Assembly (NCBI RefSeq): GCF_004570325.1
Contig: NZ_SPQO01000007.1
Span: forward strand, 1-64,000
DNA length: 64,000 bases
Reading direction: 5' to 3'
Source: Mycobacterium sp. PS03-16
Lineage (GTDB): Bacteria > Actinomycetota > Actinomycetes > Mycobacteriales > Mycobacteriaceae
Shown: positions 44,755 to 52,487 of the stretch, piece after piece
Layout: the number at the start of each line of letters is the position of its first letter
Position numbering within the stretch: position 1 is the first letter of the stretch
Program-made: the position numbers and the translations under genes
The notes under the pieces: generated by a model
Databases searched by the model: none
Told to the model about the DNA's origin: nothing
Seen by the model: the letters and a program-made list of their open reading frames with translations, nothing else

Positions 44755-46332
44755 ATGGGTCGTACCGTTCGCACCGTCGCCGCCGCCGCCGCTTCGACAC
44801 TGGTCGCCGCGGCGGCCCGGGACGTCTTCCAACGCAAACACGCACTGCTGCGCAATTTCCCGGTGATCGGGCGTGCCCGGTACCTGATCGAGGCGATCGG
44901 ACCGGAGTTGCGCCAGTACATCGTCGCCGCCAACGACGAGGAGCGCCCGTTCACCCGCGATCAGCGGCGCTGGGTGTACGCCTCGTCGAAGAAGGAGAAC
45001 AACTACTTCGGCTTTGGCACCGACAACAACATCGAGTACACGGCCGGGTACCCCGTGATCAAACACCGCACGTTCGCCCGCACCGTTCCGCCGTCGGCGC
45101 CGACCGCCGGCCACGACGTCGAGGTGCCGTGCGCGAAGGTCATCGGCGCCGCGCGCGGGCGGGCCAAGGCGTTCCGGCCGCCGTCGGTGGTCAACATCTC
45201 CGCGATGAGTTTCGGTTCGTTGTCCGCGAACGCGATAGAGGCGCTCAACCGCGGCGCCGCGCTGGCCGGATGCCTGCACAACACCGGCGAGGGCGGTATC
45301 TCCCGCTACCACCGCCACGGCGGTGACCTGATCTTCCAGATCGGCACCGCGTACTTCGGCTGCCGCGACGAACACGGGCGGTTCGACCTCGCCAAGCTCA
45401 AGGACCTGGTGGCCGGCGCCCCGGTGCGGGCGCTGGAGATCAAGCTGAGCCAGGGCGCCAAGCCCAGCCTCGGCGGACTGCTGCCCGCGGCCAAGGTGTC
45501 CGCCGAGATCGCCGCCACCCGCGGCATTCCCGAAGGGCGCGACTGCGTCAGCCCGTCCCGGCACGCCGAGTTCTCCGACACCGACAGCCTGCTCGACTGG
45601 GTGGAACTGCTGGCCGCCGAGACGGGGCTGCCGGTCGGCATCAAAGCCGCAGTCGGCGACCTGGATTTCTGGTACGAGCTCACCGATCTCATGCGCGACT
45701 CCGGCCGGGGCGTGGACTTCGTGACCATCGACGGCGGGGAGGGCGGGACCGGCGCCGCGCCGCTGATCTTCACCGACAGCGTGTCGTTGCCGTTCCAACT
45801 CGGTTTCTCGCAGGTCTACCGCATCTTCGCCGACCGGGGGCTGCACGAGCAGGTCACCTTCGTCGGCGCCGGCAAGCTCGGCCTGCCCGACAACGCGGTG
45901 GTCGCGTTCGCGCTCGGCTGCGACATGGTCAACGTCGGACGAGAGGCGATGCTGGCGATCGGCTGCATCCAGGCCCAGAAGTGCCACACCGACACGTGCC
46001 CGACCGGCGTCGCCACCCAGAACGCCTGGCTGGCACGCGGGCTGGTGCCCGAGCTCAAGGCGGAGCGGGCCGCCCACTACATCAAGACGTTGCGCCGGGA
46101 CCTGGTCAAGGTGGCCGAGGCCTGCGGCGTCGAGCATCCCGGGTTGATCGGCACCGACGCGGTGGACATCCTCACCGGTCGGACCGCCACCACACCGCTG
46201 CACGACGTCTACGGCTACGCACCCGGTATGGGCTTGCCGTCGCCCGCCGACCGGGAGGCGATCATCGGGTTGATGGCCGGGCGCACGCGGCAGGGCGATT
46301 CGGCGCCGCCGTCGCCCTCGGCGGTGGGCTGA
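44755..46332 (+). CDS. FMN-binding glutamate synthase family protein (GltB-domain-like)
   Basis: This 525-aa protein matches the FMN-binding barrel of glutamate synthases: an N-terminal hydrophobic segment, PSVVNISAMSFGSLSANAIEALNRGA, NTGEGGISRYHRHGGDLIFQIG, LEIKLSQGAKPSLGGLLPAAKV, IDGGEGGTGAAPLIF, and the 3Fe-4S site CIQAQKCHTDTCPTGVATQ. It lacks the amidotransferase and the C-terminal helix domain, so it is not a full GltB. A redox role with an unknown electron partner is likely. ATG at 44755; the N-terminal ~25 residues may be a membrane anchor (VAAAAASTLVAAA). Confidence 0.85.
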   Translation: MGRTVRTVAAAAASTLVAAAARDVFQRKHALLRNFPVIGRARYLIEAIGPELRQYIVAANDEERPFTRDQRRWVYASSKKENNYFGFGTDNNIEYTAGYPVIKHRTFARTVPPSAPTAGHDVEVPCAKVIGAARGRAKAFRPPSVVNISAMSFGSLSANAIEALNRGAALAGCLHNTGEGGISRYHRHGGDLIFQIGTAYFGCRDEHGRFDLAKLKDLVAGAPVRALEIKLSQGAKPSLGGLLPAAKVSAEIAATRGIPEGRDCVSPSRHAEFSDTDSLLDWVELLAAETGLPVGIKAAVGDLDFWYELTDLMRDSGRGVDFVTIDGGEGGTGAAPLIFTDSVSLPFQLGFSQVYRIFADRGLHEQVTFVGAGKLGLPDNAVVAFALGCDMVNVGREAMLAIGCIQAQKCHTDTCPTGVATQNAWLARGLVPELKAERAAHYIKTLRRDLVKVAEACGVEHPGLIGTDAVDILTGRTATTPLHDVYGYAPGMGLPSPADREAIIGLMAGRTRQGDSAPPSPSAVG

Positions 46333-46341
46333 CCGGCCGGC

Positions 46342-46629
46342 TCAGCAGCCGAGTTCGGTGATCGCAGTGACGACGATGTGCGTCGCGGACGACACGGTGA
46401 CGCCGTACGGCTGCAGCTCGTCGAGGACGATGTCGACGATGTCCGAGGCCGGGACGCCGCTGCGCGTCGCCTGACACACCGCGTGACCGGCCGACAGCAG
46501 CTGATCCTCGGTCAGAAACGCCAGCGTCTCCCGCAGTTCGAGGTACCCGGCCTCGTCGGCGGATGCCGACGGGGCCAACCCGAGTGCCGCGGCCGAGACC
46601 AGTCCGGCGACGGCGAATGAGCGGTACAT
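46342..46629 (-). CDS. Secreted DUF732 family protein
   Basis: This 95-aa protein has a signal peptide (MYRSFAVAGLVSAAALGLAPSASA, cleavage near residue 24) and the DUF732 pattern of small mycobacterial exported proteins: one central Cys (HAVCQATRSG), a Pro-Tyr-Gly stretch (ELQPYGVTVSSA) and a terminal Cys, probably forming a disulfide. Function unknown. GGAGGT lies 7 nt ahead of the ATG. Confidence 0.82.
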   Translation of the reverse strand: MYRSFAVAGLVSAAALGLAPSASADEAGYLELRETLAFLTEDQLLSAGHAVCQATRSGVPASDIVDIVLDELQPYGVTVSSATHIVVTAITELGC

Positions 46630-46767
46630 CGGGGACCTCCGTGGTGTGACTCGACGTCGTTTCATGATCATTGTCCACCCCGTCAGTTCCCGGTGTCCCG
46701 GCGGCAGGCCCGTACCGGGGAACCGCGCGTGCGCCCCGCAGGCGCGCAACCGGATACAGTGGTTTCA

Positions 46768-47379
46768 ATGGTTACCTTCGGTGAGCCCCGCGCGCGATCA
46801 CCTTGGCAGGACGCGCATTTCATCGGTGGCCACCCCATCCTCGACCTGACCAACACGGTGTTCGACCGATTGCATCCCGCCGAGGACAACGACCTGCTGC
46901 GGTCACCCGCGGAGGTGGTGGCCTGGTGCCTGTCGGTGGGGTTGTTCGCGACCGCGCCGACGCTCACCCCGGCCGCCGAGCGGGCACTGGTGGCCGACGT
47001 GCGCGCGGTGCGTGAGCACGCGGCCGCGGTGTTCGGCGCGGTGGCCGGCGGCACCGCGGTGCCATCCGGGGCGCTGGGCGCGCTGCTCGAGCGGGCCGGC
47101 GCCGGGGCGCGCGGCGCCCGCATCGACTGGACCGGGCCCGGCCCCGGGGAATGGGAGGCCGATTGGGCCGCACCGGGGGCGATCCCCGCCGCGCTCTCCC
47201 TGATGGCGGTGCAGGCGCTGTTCACGCTGCCCCCGGACCGCGTCCGGGCCTGCGGCCGGTGCGGTTGGTTGTTCCTCGACTCGTCGCGGGGCGGTCGCCG
47301 ACGGTGGTGCAGCATGAGCACCTGCGGCAACCGGGAGAAGGTGACCCGCCACCGCCGCGCCGACTCCGCCGGCGCCTGA
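46768..47379 (+). CDS. CGNR zinc-finger/ABATE domain protein
   Basis: This 203-aa protein has the ABATE-like N-terminal domain (HFIGGHPILDLTNTVFDR ... LVADVRAVREHAAAVFGA) and a C-terminal CGNR zinc finger: RACGRCGWLFLDSSRGGRRRWCSMSTCGNREKV. The CGNR finger binds DNA and members are thought to be stress-linked transcription regulators. ATG at 46768. It faces away from the DUF732 gene. Confidence 0.85.
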   Translation: MVTFGEPRARSPWQDAHFIGGHPILDLTNTVFDRLHPAEDNDLLRSPAEVVAWCLSVGLFATAPTLTPAAERALVADVRAVREHAAAVFGAVAGGTAVPSGALGALLERAGAGARGARIDWTGPGPGEWEADWAAPGAIPAALSLMAVQALFTLPPDRVRACGRCGWLFLDSSRGGRRRWCSMSTCGNREKVTRHRRADSAGA

Positions 47380-47386
47380 GCCCGCC

Positions 47387-47980
47387 TCAGGCCGGTCGGA
47401 GGCGGCGCCGCATGACCGGGCGGTCGTCCCGCGGGCGCGCCACCTCATGGAAGCCGGCGCCGCGGAATGCGCTGGCGATACCGGTCATCGCGGTGTCGGC
47501 GCCGGCGCGCCGGCCTTCGCGCGGTTCGACCGGGTACCCCTCGGCGATCGGGTGACCGCGGCCGGCGGCATAGCGGCAGACCGCGTCGAGGACCGCCGGC
47601 AGCAACCCCGCCCCGCGGTGCGCGCGGTGCACGAACAGGCAGGCGATCGCGCAGACCGGTTCGTCGTCGATCGGTGCCAGCAGCGGTGAGCGCGCCATCC
47701 GGGGGAAGTCCTCGCGCGGTCCGAGTGAGCACCACGCGACCGCCTCAGACCCGCGGTAGATCACCACGCCGGGGGAAGCGTCGTCGCGCCGCGCCAATTT
47801 CCGCATCGCCCGCCGGTTTCCGTCGCCCCTGCCCTCGGCCCATTCGGCGAACGACAGGCGCCAGTGCATACACCAGCATCCGCGTGCCCCGCCGTTGTCG
47901 CCGAGGACGTCGACGAAGTCCTCCCAGGTGGCGTCCGACAACGGACGAGCGGTCAGCGTCTGCACCTTCTCCGTGGCCAT
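47387..47980 (-). CDS. GNAT family N-acetyltransferase
   Basis: This 197-aa protein has a GNAT fold: CWCMHWRLSFAEWAEGRGDGN at the start (the DUF- or YncA-like form), VCAIACLFVHRAHRGAGLLPAVLDAVCRYAAGRG as the acetyl-CoA-binding motif A region (HRAHRGAGL is the family R/Q-x-x-G-x-G/A form). It transfers acetyl from acetyl-CoA to an amine; the substrate is unknown. ATG at 47980, with GAAGGAGG 5 nt ahead, gives the shorter of the two possible starts and the better fit. Confidence 0.83.
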   Translation of the reverse strand: MATEKVQTLTARPLSDATWEDFVDVLGDNGGARGCWCMHWRLSFAEWAEGRGDGNRRAMRKLARRDDASPGVVIYRGSEAVAWCSLGPREDFPRMARSPLLAPIDDEPVCAIACLFVHRAHRGAGLLPAVLDAVCRYAAGRGHPIAEGYPVEPREGRRAGADTAMTGIASAFRGAGFHEVARPRDDRPVMRRRLRPA

Positions 47981-48082
47981 CGCGCCCTCCTTCCGCAGTG
48001 CGGCGCGCGTCCACATGCAGAGTAACCGTTCAACATTCTTTTAACAGTTACAGCCGGGAGGGGATGCCGCGGCGCGGGTGGC

Positions 48083-48457
48083 TCACATCCGGCCGGCGCG
48101 CCACCGGTCCAGCATGCGGCGGTCGCGTTTGGTGGGCCGTCCGGCCCCGCGGTCGCGCACGGCGACCGGAATGGCCGTCACTCGTGGTGGCGGGGGAGTG
48201 CGGTCGAGGTAGCACGTCGCCGCGTCGGGCGCGCCGACGCGTTTGTGGATGATCCGCACCACCTGCACGATGCGCGTCGTGTCACCGAGGTGGGCCCGCA
48301 CCTCGTCGCCGGGCGACACCATCGACGACGGTTTCGCCGGCCGGTCGTTGATCCGCACGTGCCCGCCCCGGCATGCCGACGCCGCGTCGGGACGCGTCTT
48401 GGTCAGCCGTACCGACCACAGCCAGCGATCGATTCTCGTCGACTCCACACCGTCCAT
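48083..48457 (-). CDS. S4 domain RNA-binding protein (Hsp15-like)
   Basis: This 124-aa protein has the S4 fold RIDRWLWSVRLTKTRPDAASACRGGHVRINDRPAKPSSMVSPGDEV and a basic tail (RPTKRDRRMLDRWRAGRM), the layout of Hsp15/RqcP-like proteins that bind 50S ribosomes stalled with nascent chains. The ATG is at 48457, 11 nt after the zeta-like toxin stop. It may belong to the toxin-antitoxin transcript. Confidence 0.85.
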   Translation of the reverse strand: MDGVESTRIDRWLWSVRLTKTRPDAASACRGGHVRINDRPAKPSSMVSPGDEVRAHLGDTTRIVQVVRIIHKRVGAPDAATCYLDRTPPPPRVTAIPVAVRDRGAGRPTKRDRRMLDRWRAGRM

Positions 48458-48468
48458 GATGAACCCGC

Positions 48469-49047
48469 TCAGCCCGGCCACCGGGACGCGAGTGCCGCGG
48501 GCGTCCAGTCCGGCCAGGTGGGAGAGCCGACGATGAAGCCCCCGGCGAGTTGGGCAACGATCCGCGGTCCCCGGACGGCGCTGTTGTCGTAGAACGTCGC
48601 CGAATCCGCGCGCACCGCGGCCACCGCGACGTGATCCCACAGCCGCCGGTAGCGGTCGCGGATCTTCTGTTCGGGGACATCGTGGCCGCCGGCCGCGACC
48701 CGGTGGCGCACGCGCTGGACCGCGAGGGGTTCGGGGATCAGCACCGTGTGCAGCACGACGGTGTAGCCGGCCGCGTGCGCGGCGTCGATGAGGTCGAGTT
48801 TCGACGGGTGCGAGAACACGGTCTCGGCGATGAACGACGCGCCGCGATCCAACAGGGCCGCCCTGGTGGCCGCGGCGATCCGGGCGGCGTCGTAAGAGTG
48901 TCCGGCAGGGTCAGCCGGCCAGCGGTGTCTGGCGATCTCGTCGGCGTTGACCACCGCGCTGCCGGGCAGCAGTGGAGTCAGGGTGAGTTCGATGAACGTG
49001 GACTTGCCCGCGCCGTTGGGTCCGACGATGAGATCGAGCCGGTTCAC
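48469..49047 (-). CDS. Zeta toxin-like P-loop kinase
   Basis: This 192-aa protein has the Walker A motif LDLIVGPNGAGKSTFIEL, VNADEIAR and FIAETVFSHPSKLDLI, the arrangement of zeta/PezT toxins and related P-loop kinases. Zeta toxins phosphorylate UDP-N-acetyl-sugars and block cell-wall synthesis. It starts with GTG 37 nt after the ParD-like gene on the same strand, and that pairing supports the toxin call. Activity is not shown. No strong ribosome binding site is seen. Confidence 0.78.
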   Translation of the reverse strand: MNRLDLIVGPNGAGKSTFIELTLTPLLPGSAVVNADEIARHRWPADPAGHSYDAARIAAATRAALLDRGASFIAETVFSHPSKLDLIDAAHAAGYTVVLHTVLIPEPLAVQRVRHRVAAGGHDVPEQKIRDRYRRLWDHVAVAAVRADSATFYDNSAVRGPRIVAQLAGGFIVGSPTWPDWTPAALASRWPG

Positions 49048-49084
49048 CGCTGGTGTCGGCGGCTCGCGTCAGCGCCCGCCGTGT

Positions 49085-49477
49085 TCACGCGCGGTGGTCG
49101 AGCACGGCGGTGCTGCCGTCGGGGCGGTACTGCACCAGCTCTCCGTCGTCGCCGAGCGCGACGGTGGTGACGCCGCGGGCGGCCAAGCTCGCGCCGTAAT
49201 CGGTGCGCGCGAGGCTGTCCTCGATGGCCGCGGAGATCTCGGCGTTGAACACCACGCCTTCCTCGGCGCTCAGGTCGCGCAGGGGAGTGGCACCCGCCAG
49301 GGCCGCCTCCACCCTGCGGCGGGCGGCGCTGTGCTGGCTGGACACGGCGCGTCCGACGCGGGCCCAGTGGTCGAGTTGCTGTTTGGCCGAGCGGCTCTGG
49401 CGCGCGCCCTCGGCGGCCGCACTGTCCATCAGATCCGCGGCGAACCGGGTGACCCGGTCGGCGGCGGCCTCAGCCAT
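49085..49477 (-). CDS. ParD-like antitoxin of the zeta-like toxin
   Basis: This 130-aa protein resembles the ParD-like antitoxins of actinobacterial toxin-antitoxin systems: an N-terminal helix-rich part (ADRVTRFAADLMDSAAAEGARQSRSAKQQLDHWARVGRAV) likely to bind DNA or the toxin, and a C-terminal part AALAGATPLRDLSAEEGVVFNAEISAAIEDSLA. It precedes the zeta-like gene. AGGGAGG is 7 nt before the ATG and the palindrome 49510-49524 is just upstream, which fits autoregulation. Confidence 0.75.
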   Translation of the reverse strand: MAEAAADRVTRFAADLMDSAAAEGARQSRSAKQQLDHWARVGRAVSSQHSAARRRVEAALAGATPLRDLSAEEGVVFNAEISAAIEDSLARTDYGASLAARGVTTVALGDDGELVQYRPDGSTAVLDHRA

Positions 49478-49490
49478 GACGAACCTCCCT

Positions 49491-49524
49491 GTAGCAGTGT
49501 GAAACCAGCGTAGCAGACTGCTAC
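49491..49524 (-). promoter_or_regulatory. Operator of the ParD/zeta-like toxin-antitoxin operon
   Basis: Three copies of a GTAGCAG/CTGCTAC half-site occur: GTAGCAG at 49491-49497, and the perfect palindrome GTAGCAG-a-CTGCTAC at 49510-49524. They lie 14-47 bp upstream of the antitoxin ATG, over the expected promoter. Such clustered half-sites are typical of antitoxin autoregulation. Confidence 0.7.
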
Positions 49525-49538
49525 AGGTAGTGGTCGAT

Positions 49539-50192
49539 TCAGTTGGCGGCGTCGAGGATCTTGATTGCGAACACCAGCGAGTCACCCGGCTCGATACCCG
49601 CGGCGGGCTGGCCCTCGGGGTAGCCGTCGGCCGGCACCATGGCGACGGCGACGGTGGAGCCGACGTTCTGGCCGGCGATGGCCTTCTGGAAGCCCGGCAC
49701 GACGCCGTCGAGCGGGAAGTCCACCGGGGCGCCGCGTTCATAGCTGCTGTCGAACACCGAGCCGTCCCGGCCGTTGACACCCATGTAGCAGACCAGCACG
49801 GTCGCGGTGTCGGACACGACCGGGCCGTTCCCGGGCTGCAGCGTCTGCACCTGCGTCTCGGTCACGCTGAACGGTGCCTCGACGGTGATCAGCGGCGCGG
49901 CCTCCTCGGTCGAGCCGGTCACCGCGACGTTTCCGGTCGTGCCGGGCAGCGTCCACTCCGGTGCGGCGTCGGCCGCCGGGGCGGCCGTCGGGCACGACAT
50001 GGCCGCCGCCTCCGTCGTCGCCGGAGCGGTCTGGGACGGCGACGGGGAGGTGGTCGCCTCCAGCGCCGACGACGTCGTGGTCGCGGGAGCTTCTTCATCG
50101 GAGCCGCACGCGGTGAGCGTCATGGCCACCGACGCGGCCCCGAGGACGAGCGCGACCGAGGAGGGCAGGCGAGAGATGTTCACGGCCGTCAC
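49539..50192 (-). CDS. FKBP-type peptidyl-prolyl isomerase lipoprotein
   Basis: This 217-aa protein has a lipoprotein signal (LVLGAASVAMTLTAC, lipobox LTAC), a low-complexity Thr/Ser/Pro linker and an FKBP domain (about 100-215): TVLVCYMGVNGRDGSVFDSSYERG, PVDFPLDGVVPGFQKAIAGQNVGSTVAVAMVPADGYPEGQPAAGIEPGDSLVFAIKILDA. It should speed prolyl isomerisation of exported proteins at the outer face of the membrane. The start is GTG at 50192; a second GTG at 50183 is possible. Confidence 0.88.
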   Translation of the reverse strand: MTAVNISRLPSSVALVLGAASVAMTLTACGSDEEAPATTTSSALEATTSPSPSQTAPATTEAAAMSCPTAAPAADAAPEWTLPGTTGNVAVTGSTEEAAPLITVEAPFSVTETQVQTLQPGNGPVVSDTATVLVCYMGVNGRDGSVFDSSYERGAPVDFPLDGVVPGFQKAIAGQNVGSTVAVAMVPADGYPEGQPAAGIEPGDSLVFAIKILDAAN

Positions 50193-50334
50193 GCTACCGG
50201 CGGCCCCACTGCGCCTCGCGGTTCCCGGGATCGGTACGTGCCCGGACCGGAACCATGTAGTCTCGGATCAGTTTGCTGTGCAGGGTCGGCGCACACGACG
50301 GCCGACCGTCTGAACTTCTTCGGGGGCGAGCACG
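50193..50334 (+). promoter_or_regulatory. Leader region of the first diguanylate cyclase, with hairpin
   Basis: A perfect inverted repeat GGTCGGC/GCCGACC (50284-50307) with a 10-nt loop lies 28 nt before the ATG of the diguanylate cyclase. A TGTAGTCT sequence at 50256-50263 could serve as a -10. The hairpin may be an operator or an RNA element. Confidence 0.35.
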
Positions 50335-51459
50335 ATGACGGCCGCGCTACCGCCGCGATGGCGGGTGCGAGCGAACCACTATGAGTGGATCAGTGAGTAC
50401 CTGTCCGCCCGCGGCATGACCACCTCCGTGCGACTGATGATGGCGCTCATCGCCGCGTCGCTGACCGCGTGCCTGCTCGCCTTGCTGCGCTTCGACGGTC
50501 CGGTCGGTGCGCTCCCGGTCGCGATGATGTGGGCCGCCGTCGCCTGCGGAGTCGCCGGCGTGGCGCTGTGGACGTGGCGCTGGCCGTCGCACGCGCAATC
50601 GCTGGCCTTTGCGGTGGTCTCCAACGCGGCCATCGCGCTGGCGTGTCTGGCGTATCCGGATCCGCAGGGCGCGCTGACGGGCTGCATCTCGTTCGCCACC
50701 ATCGCCGCATACATCGCGTTCTTCCACTCGACGGTGCTGGTGCTCTACAACTTCGTGGTCGCGACGGCCGTCGGCGTGGTCGCCGCCTTGCGGCTGGCGT
50801 GGGAGGGGCACACCGCCCTGGCCGCCGTCGATCTGTTGCTGGTGGTGCAGATCAACATCGCGATGCCGGTCGCCATCCACGTCATCGTCCGCTCGCTGGG
50901 CATCGACCTGGTGGAAGCCGACCGCGACTCACTGACCGGCTTGCTCAATCGGCGGGCGTTCGACCAGCAGGCGTCGAAGATGGTGGGCAGTCGGACCACC
51001 GGTGGCCACCTGATCGTGGCGTTGGTCGACCTGGACAAGTTCAAGCAGATCAACGACACCTACGGCCACCAGGCCGGCGACGAGGCCCTCATCGCGGTGG
51101 CCCGCGCGCTGCGCCACGCGATGGTCGGGGTCCCCACCGTGATCGGCCGGTGCGGCGGCGAGGAGTTCGTGGTCGCCGCGGTGTACCCGACCAGTGATCC
51201 GACGTCGATCGCGGCGCGGATCTGCGAGGAGATCGCCGCGCTGCCGCAGTCCGTCACCGCCAGCGTCGGAACCGCGGGGATGGCGGTGGGCCCCGCGATC
51301 CGCGACCGCGCCGGACTCCACAGCCTGGCCCGGCTGGTGCGGGCCGCCGACGCGGCGATGTACCGGGCCAAACGCGCGGGCGGCAATCGGCACGAGCACC
51401 ACACCGAGCCGCCGTCCAGGCATGCGATCAACTCGGTGCCGTCGCTGCCCAAGAGCTGA
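50335..51459 (+). CDS. Membrane diguanylate cyclase (GGDEF)
   Basis: This 374-aa protein has about six membrane helices (32-190) and a C-terminal GGDEF domain (about 195-355). The active site reads GGEEF at 274-278, DSLTGLLNRRAF and VDLDKFKQINDTYGHQAGDEAL are the nucleotide and metal sites, so it should make c-di-GMP from two GTP. No RxxD inhibitory site precedes GGEEF. The membrane half resembles a MASE-like sensor, ligand unknown. Confidence 0.9.
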   Translation: MTAALPPRWRVRANHYEWISEYLSARGMTTSVRLMMALIAASLTACLLALLRFDGPVGALPVAMMWAAVACGVAGVALWTWRWPSHAQSLAFAVVSNAAIALACLAYPDPQGALTGCISFATIAAYIAFFHSTVLVLYNFVVATAVGVVAALRLAWEGHTALAAVDLLLVVQINIAMPVAIHVIVRSLGIDLVEADRDSLTGLLNRRAFDQQASKMVGSRTTGGHLIVALVDLDKFKQINDTYGHQAGDEALIAVARALRHAMVGVPTVIGRCGGEEFVVAAVYPTSDPTSIAARICEEIAALPQSVTASVGTAGMAVGPAIRDRAGLHSLARLVRAADAAMYRAKRAGGNRHEHHTEPPSRHAINSVPSLPKS

Positions 51460-51466
51460 CCCGGGC

Positions 51467-52381
51467 TCAGTAGTGCCAGCCGGCCGGTACGCACCGGAAG
51501 GCGTCGGCGGCGGCGGCCACCTTGCAGACCGACGGGAACGGCAGGTGGGTGGCCACCAGCGACTCACCGGTCGCGGCGAGCTCGCGCAGCAGCTGCACCC
51601 GGACCCGCACCGACTCGTCCGGATCATGCTCGAACCCGTTGTGCCACCCGGGATTGTCGAAACCGGGCTCGAACACCGCGTCACCCGCGAACGTCAGCCG
51701 GTCACCGCCGGACGCCAGCCGCACGATGCTGTGCCCGGGGGTGTGACCGCCGGTGCGGGCGATGAGCACTCCGGGCGCCGGCTCGTACTCGGTCTCGAAG
51801 GTCCGCAGCCGACCGCGGTATTCGTCGAGGAACCGCGACGCGATCGAGCGCAGCGCGTCGGGTACCGGCGCGGGCATGTCGGTATGGGAGAAGTCAGGCG
51901 ACTCCCAGAATTCGGCCTCGGCGGCGGCGACGTGGACGCGCAGGTCGGGACGCAGCCGATCCTGTAGTCCTGCGGTGAGTAGTCCACCGACGTGGTCCAT
52001 GTGCAGATGGGTCAGCACCACGTCGGTCACGGCGGCGGGATCGATGCCTGCGGCCTCCAGGCGGTGGGCGGTCTGCCCGGCCCTGGGGAAGTCAGGGAAC
52101 TCCACGCCCAGCCCTGCGTCCACCAGGATCGTCTGGTCGCCGCTGCGCACCACGACCACGTTCAGCGGCCAGTCCAGGACGTCGTGCGGCAGGAACCGGT
52201 CGTCGAGCCAATGGCTGAACTCGGCGGCGTCGGCATTGGTCGCCATCGTCCTGGCGGTGATGGGAAGTACGCCGTCACTGATCACCAGCACCTCGATGTC
52301 GCCGACCTGCACCGCGTAACGCGAGGGGACCAGTTCATCGTGGCGGGGCCTACCGGCGGGGTTCTCGTCGACAATGCTCAT
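51467..52381 (-). CDS. Metallo-beta-lactamase fold hydrolase
   Basis: This 304-aa protein has the MBL zinc motif VLTHLHMDHVGG, a His in RTGGHTPGHS, an Asp in TFAGDAVFE and a His in VATHLPFPS, so it should bind two zinc ions. Family relatives are lactonases and other hydrolases; quorum-quenching lactone activity is possible but not shown. AGGAGG precedes the ATG at 52381. It lies between the two diguanylate cyclases and converges with the first. Confidence 0.87.
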   Translation of the reverse strand: MSIVDENPAGRPRHDELVPSRYAVQVGDIEVLVISDGVLPITARTMATNADAAEFSHWLDDRFLPHDVLDWPLNVVVVRSGDQTILVDAGLGVEFPDFPRAGQTAHRLEAAGIDPAAVTDVVLTHLHMDHVGGLLTAGLQDRLRPDLRVHVAAAEAEFWESPDFSHTDMPAPVPDALRSIASRFLDEYRGRLRTFETEYEPAPGVLIARTGGHTPGHSIVRLASGGDRLTFAGDAVFEPGFDNPGWHNGFEHDPDESVRVRVQLLRELAATGESLVATHLPFPSVCKVAAAADAFRCVPAGWHY

Positions 52382-52487
52382 GTTCGTTCTCCTCCTGAGC
52401 GACCGGACGACAGGCGGAATCGACCTGTCTTCCGCGTGGAACTCGCTCCGGCGGCCGGACTCATCCCGGCTGGTGGGCCGGCTCGGA

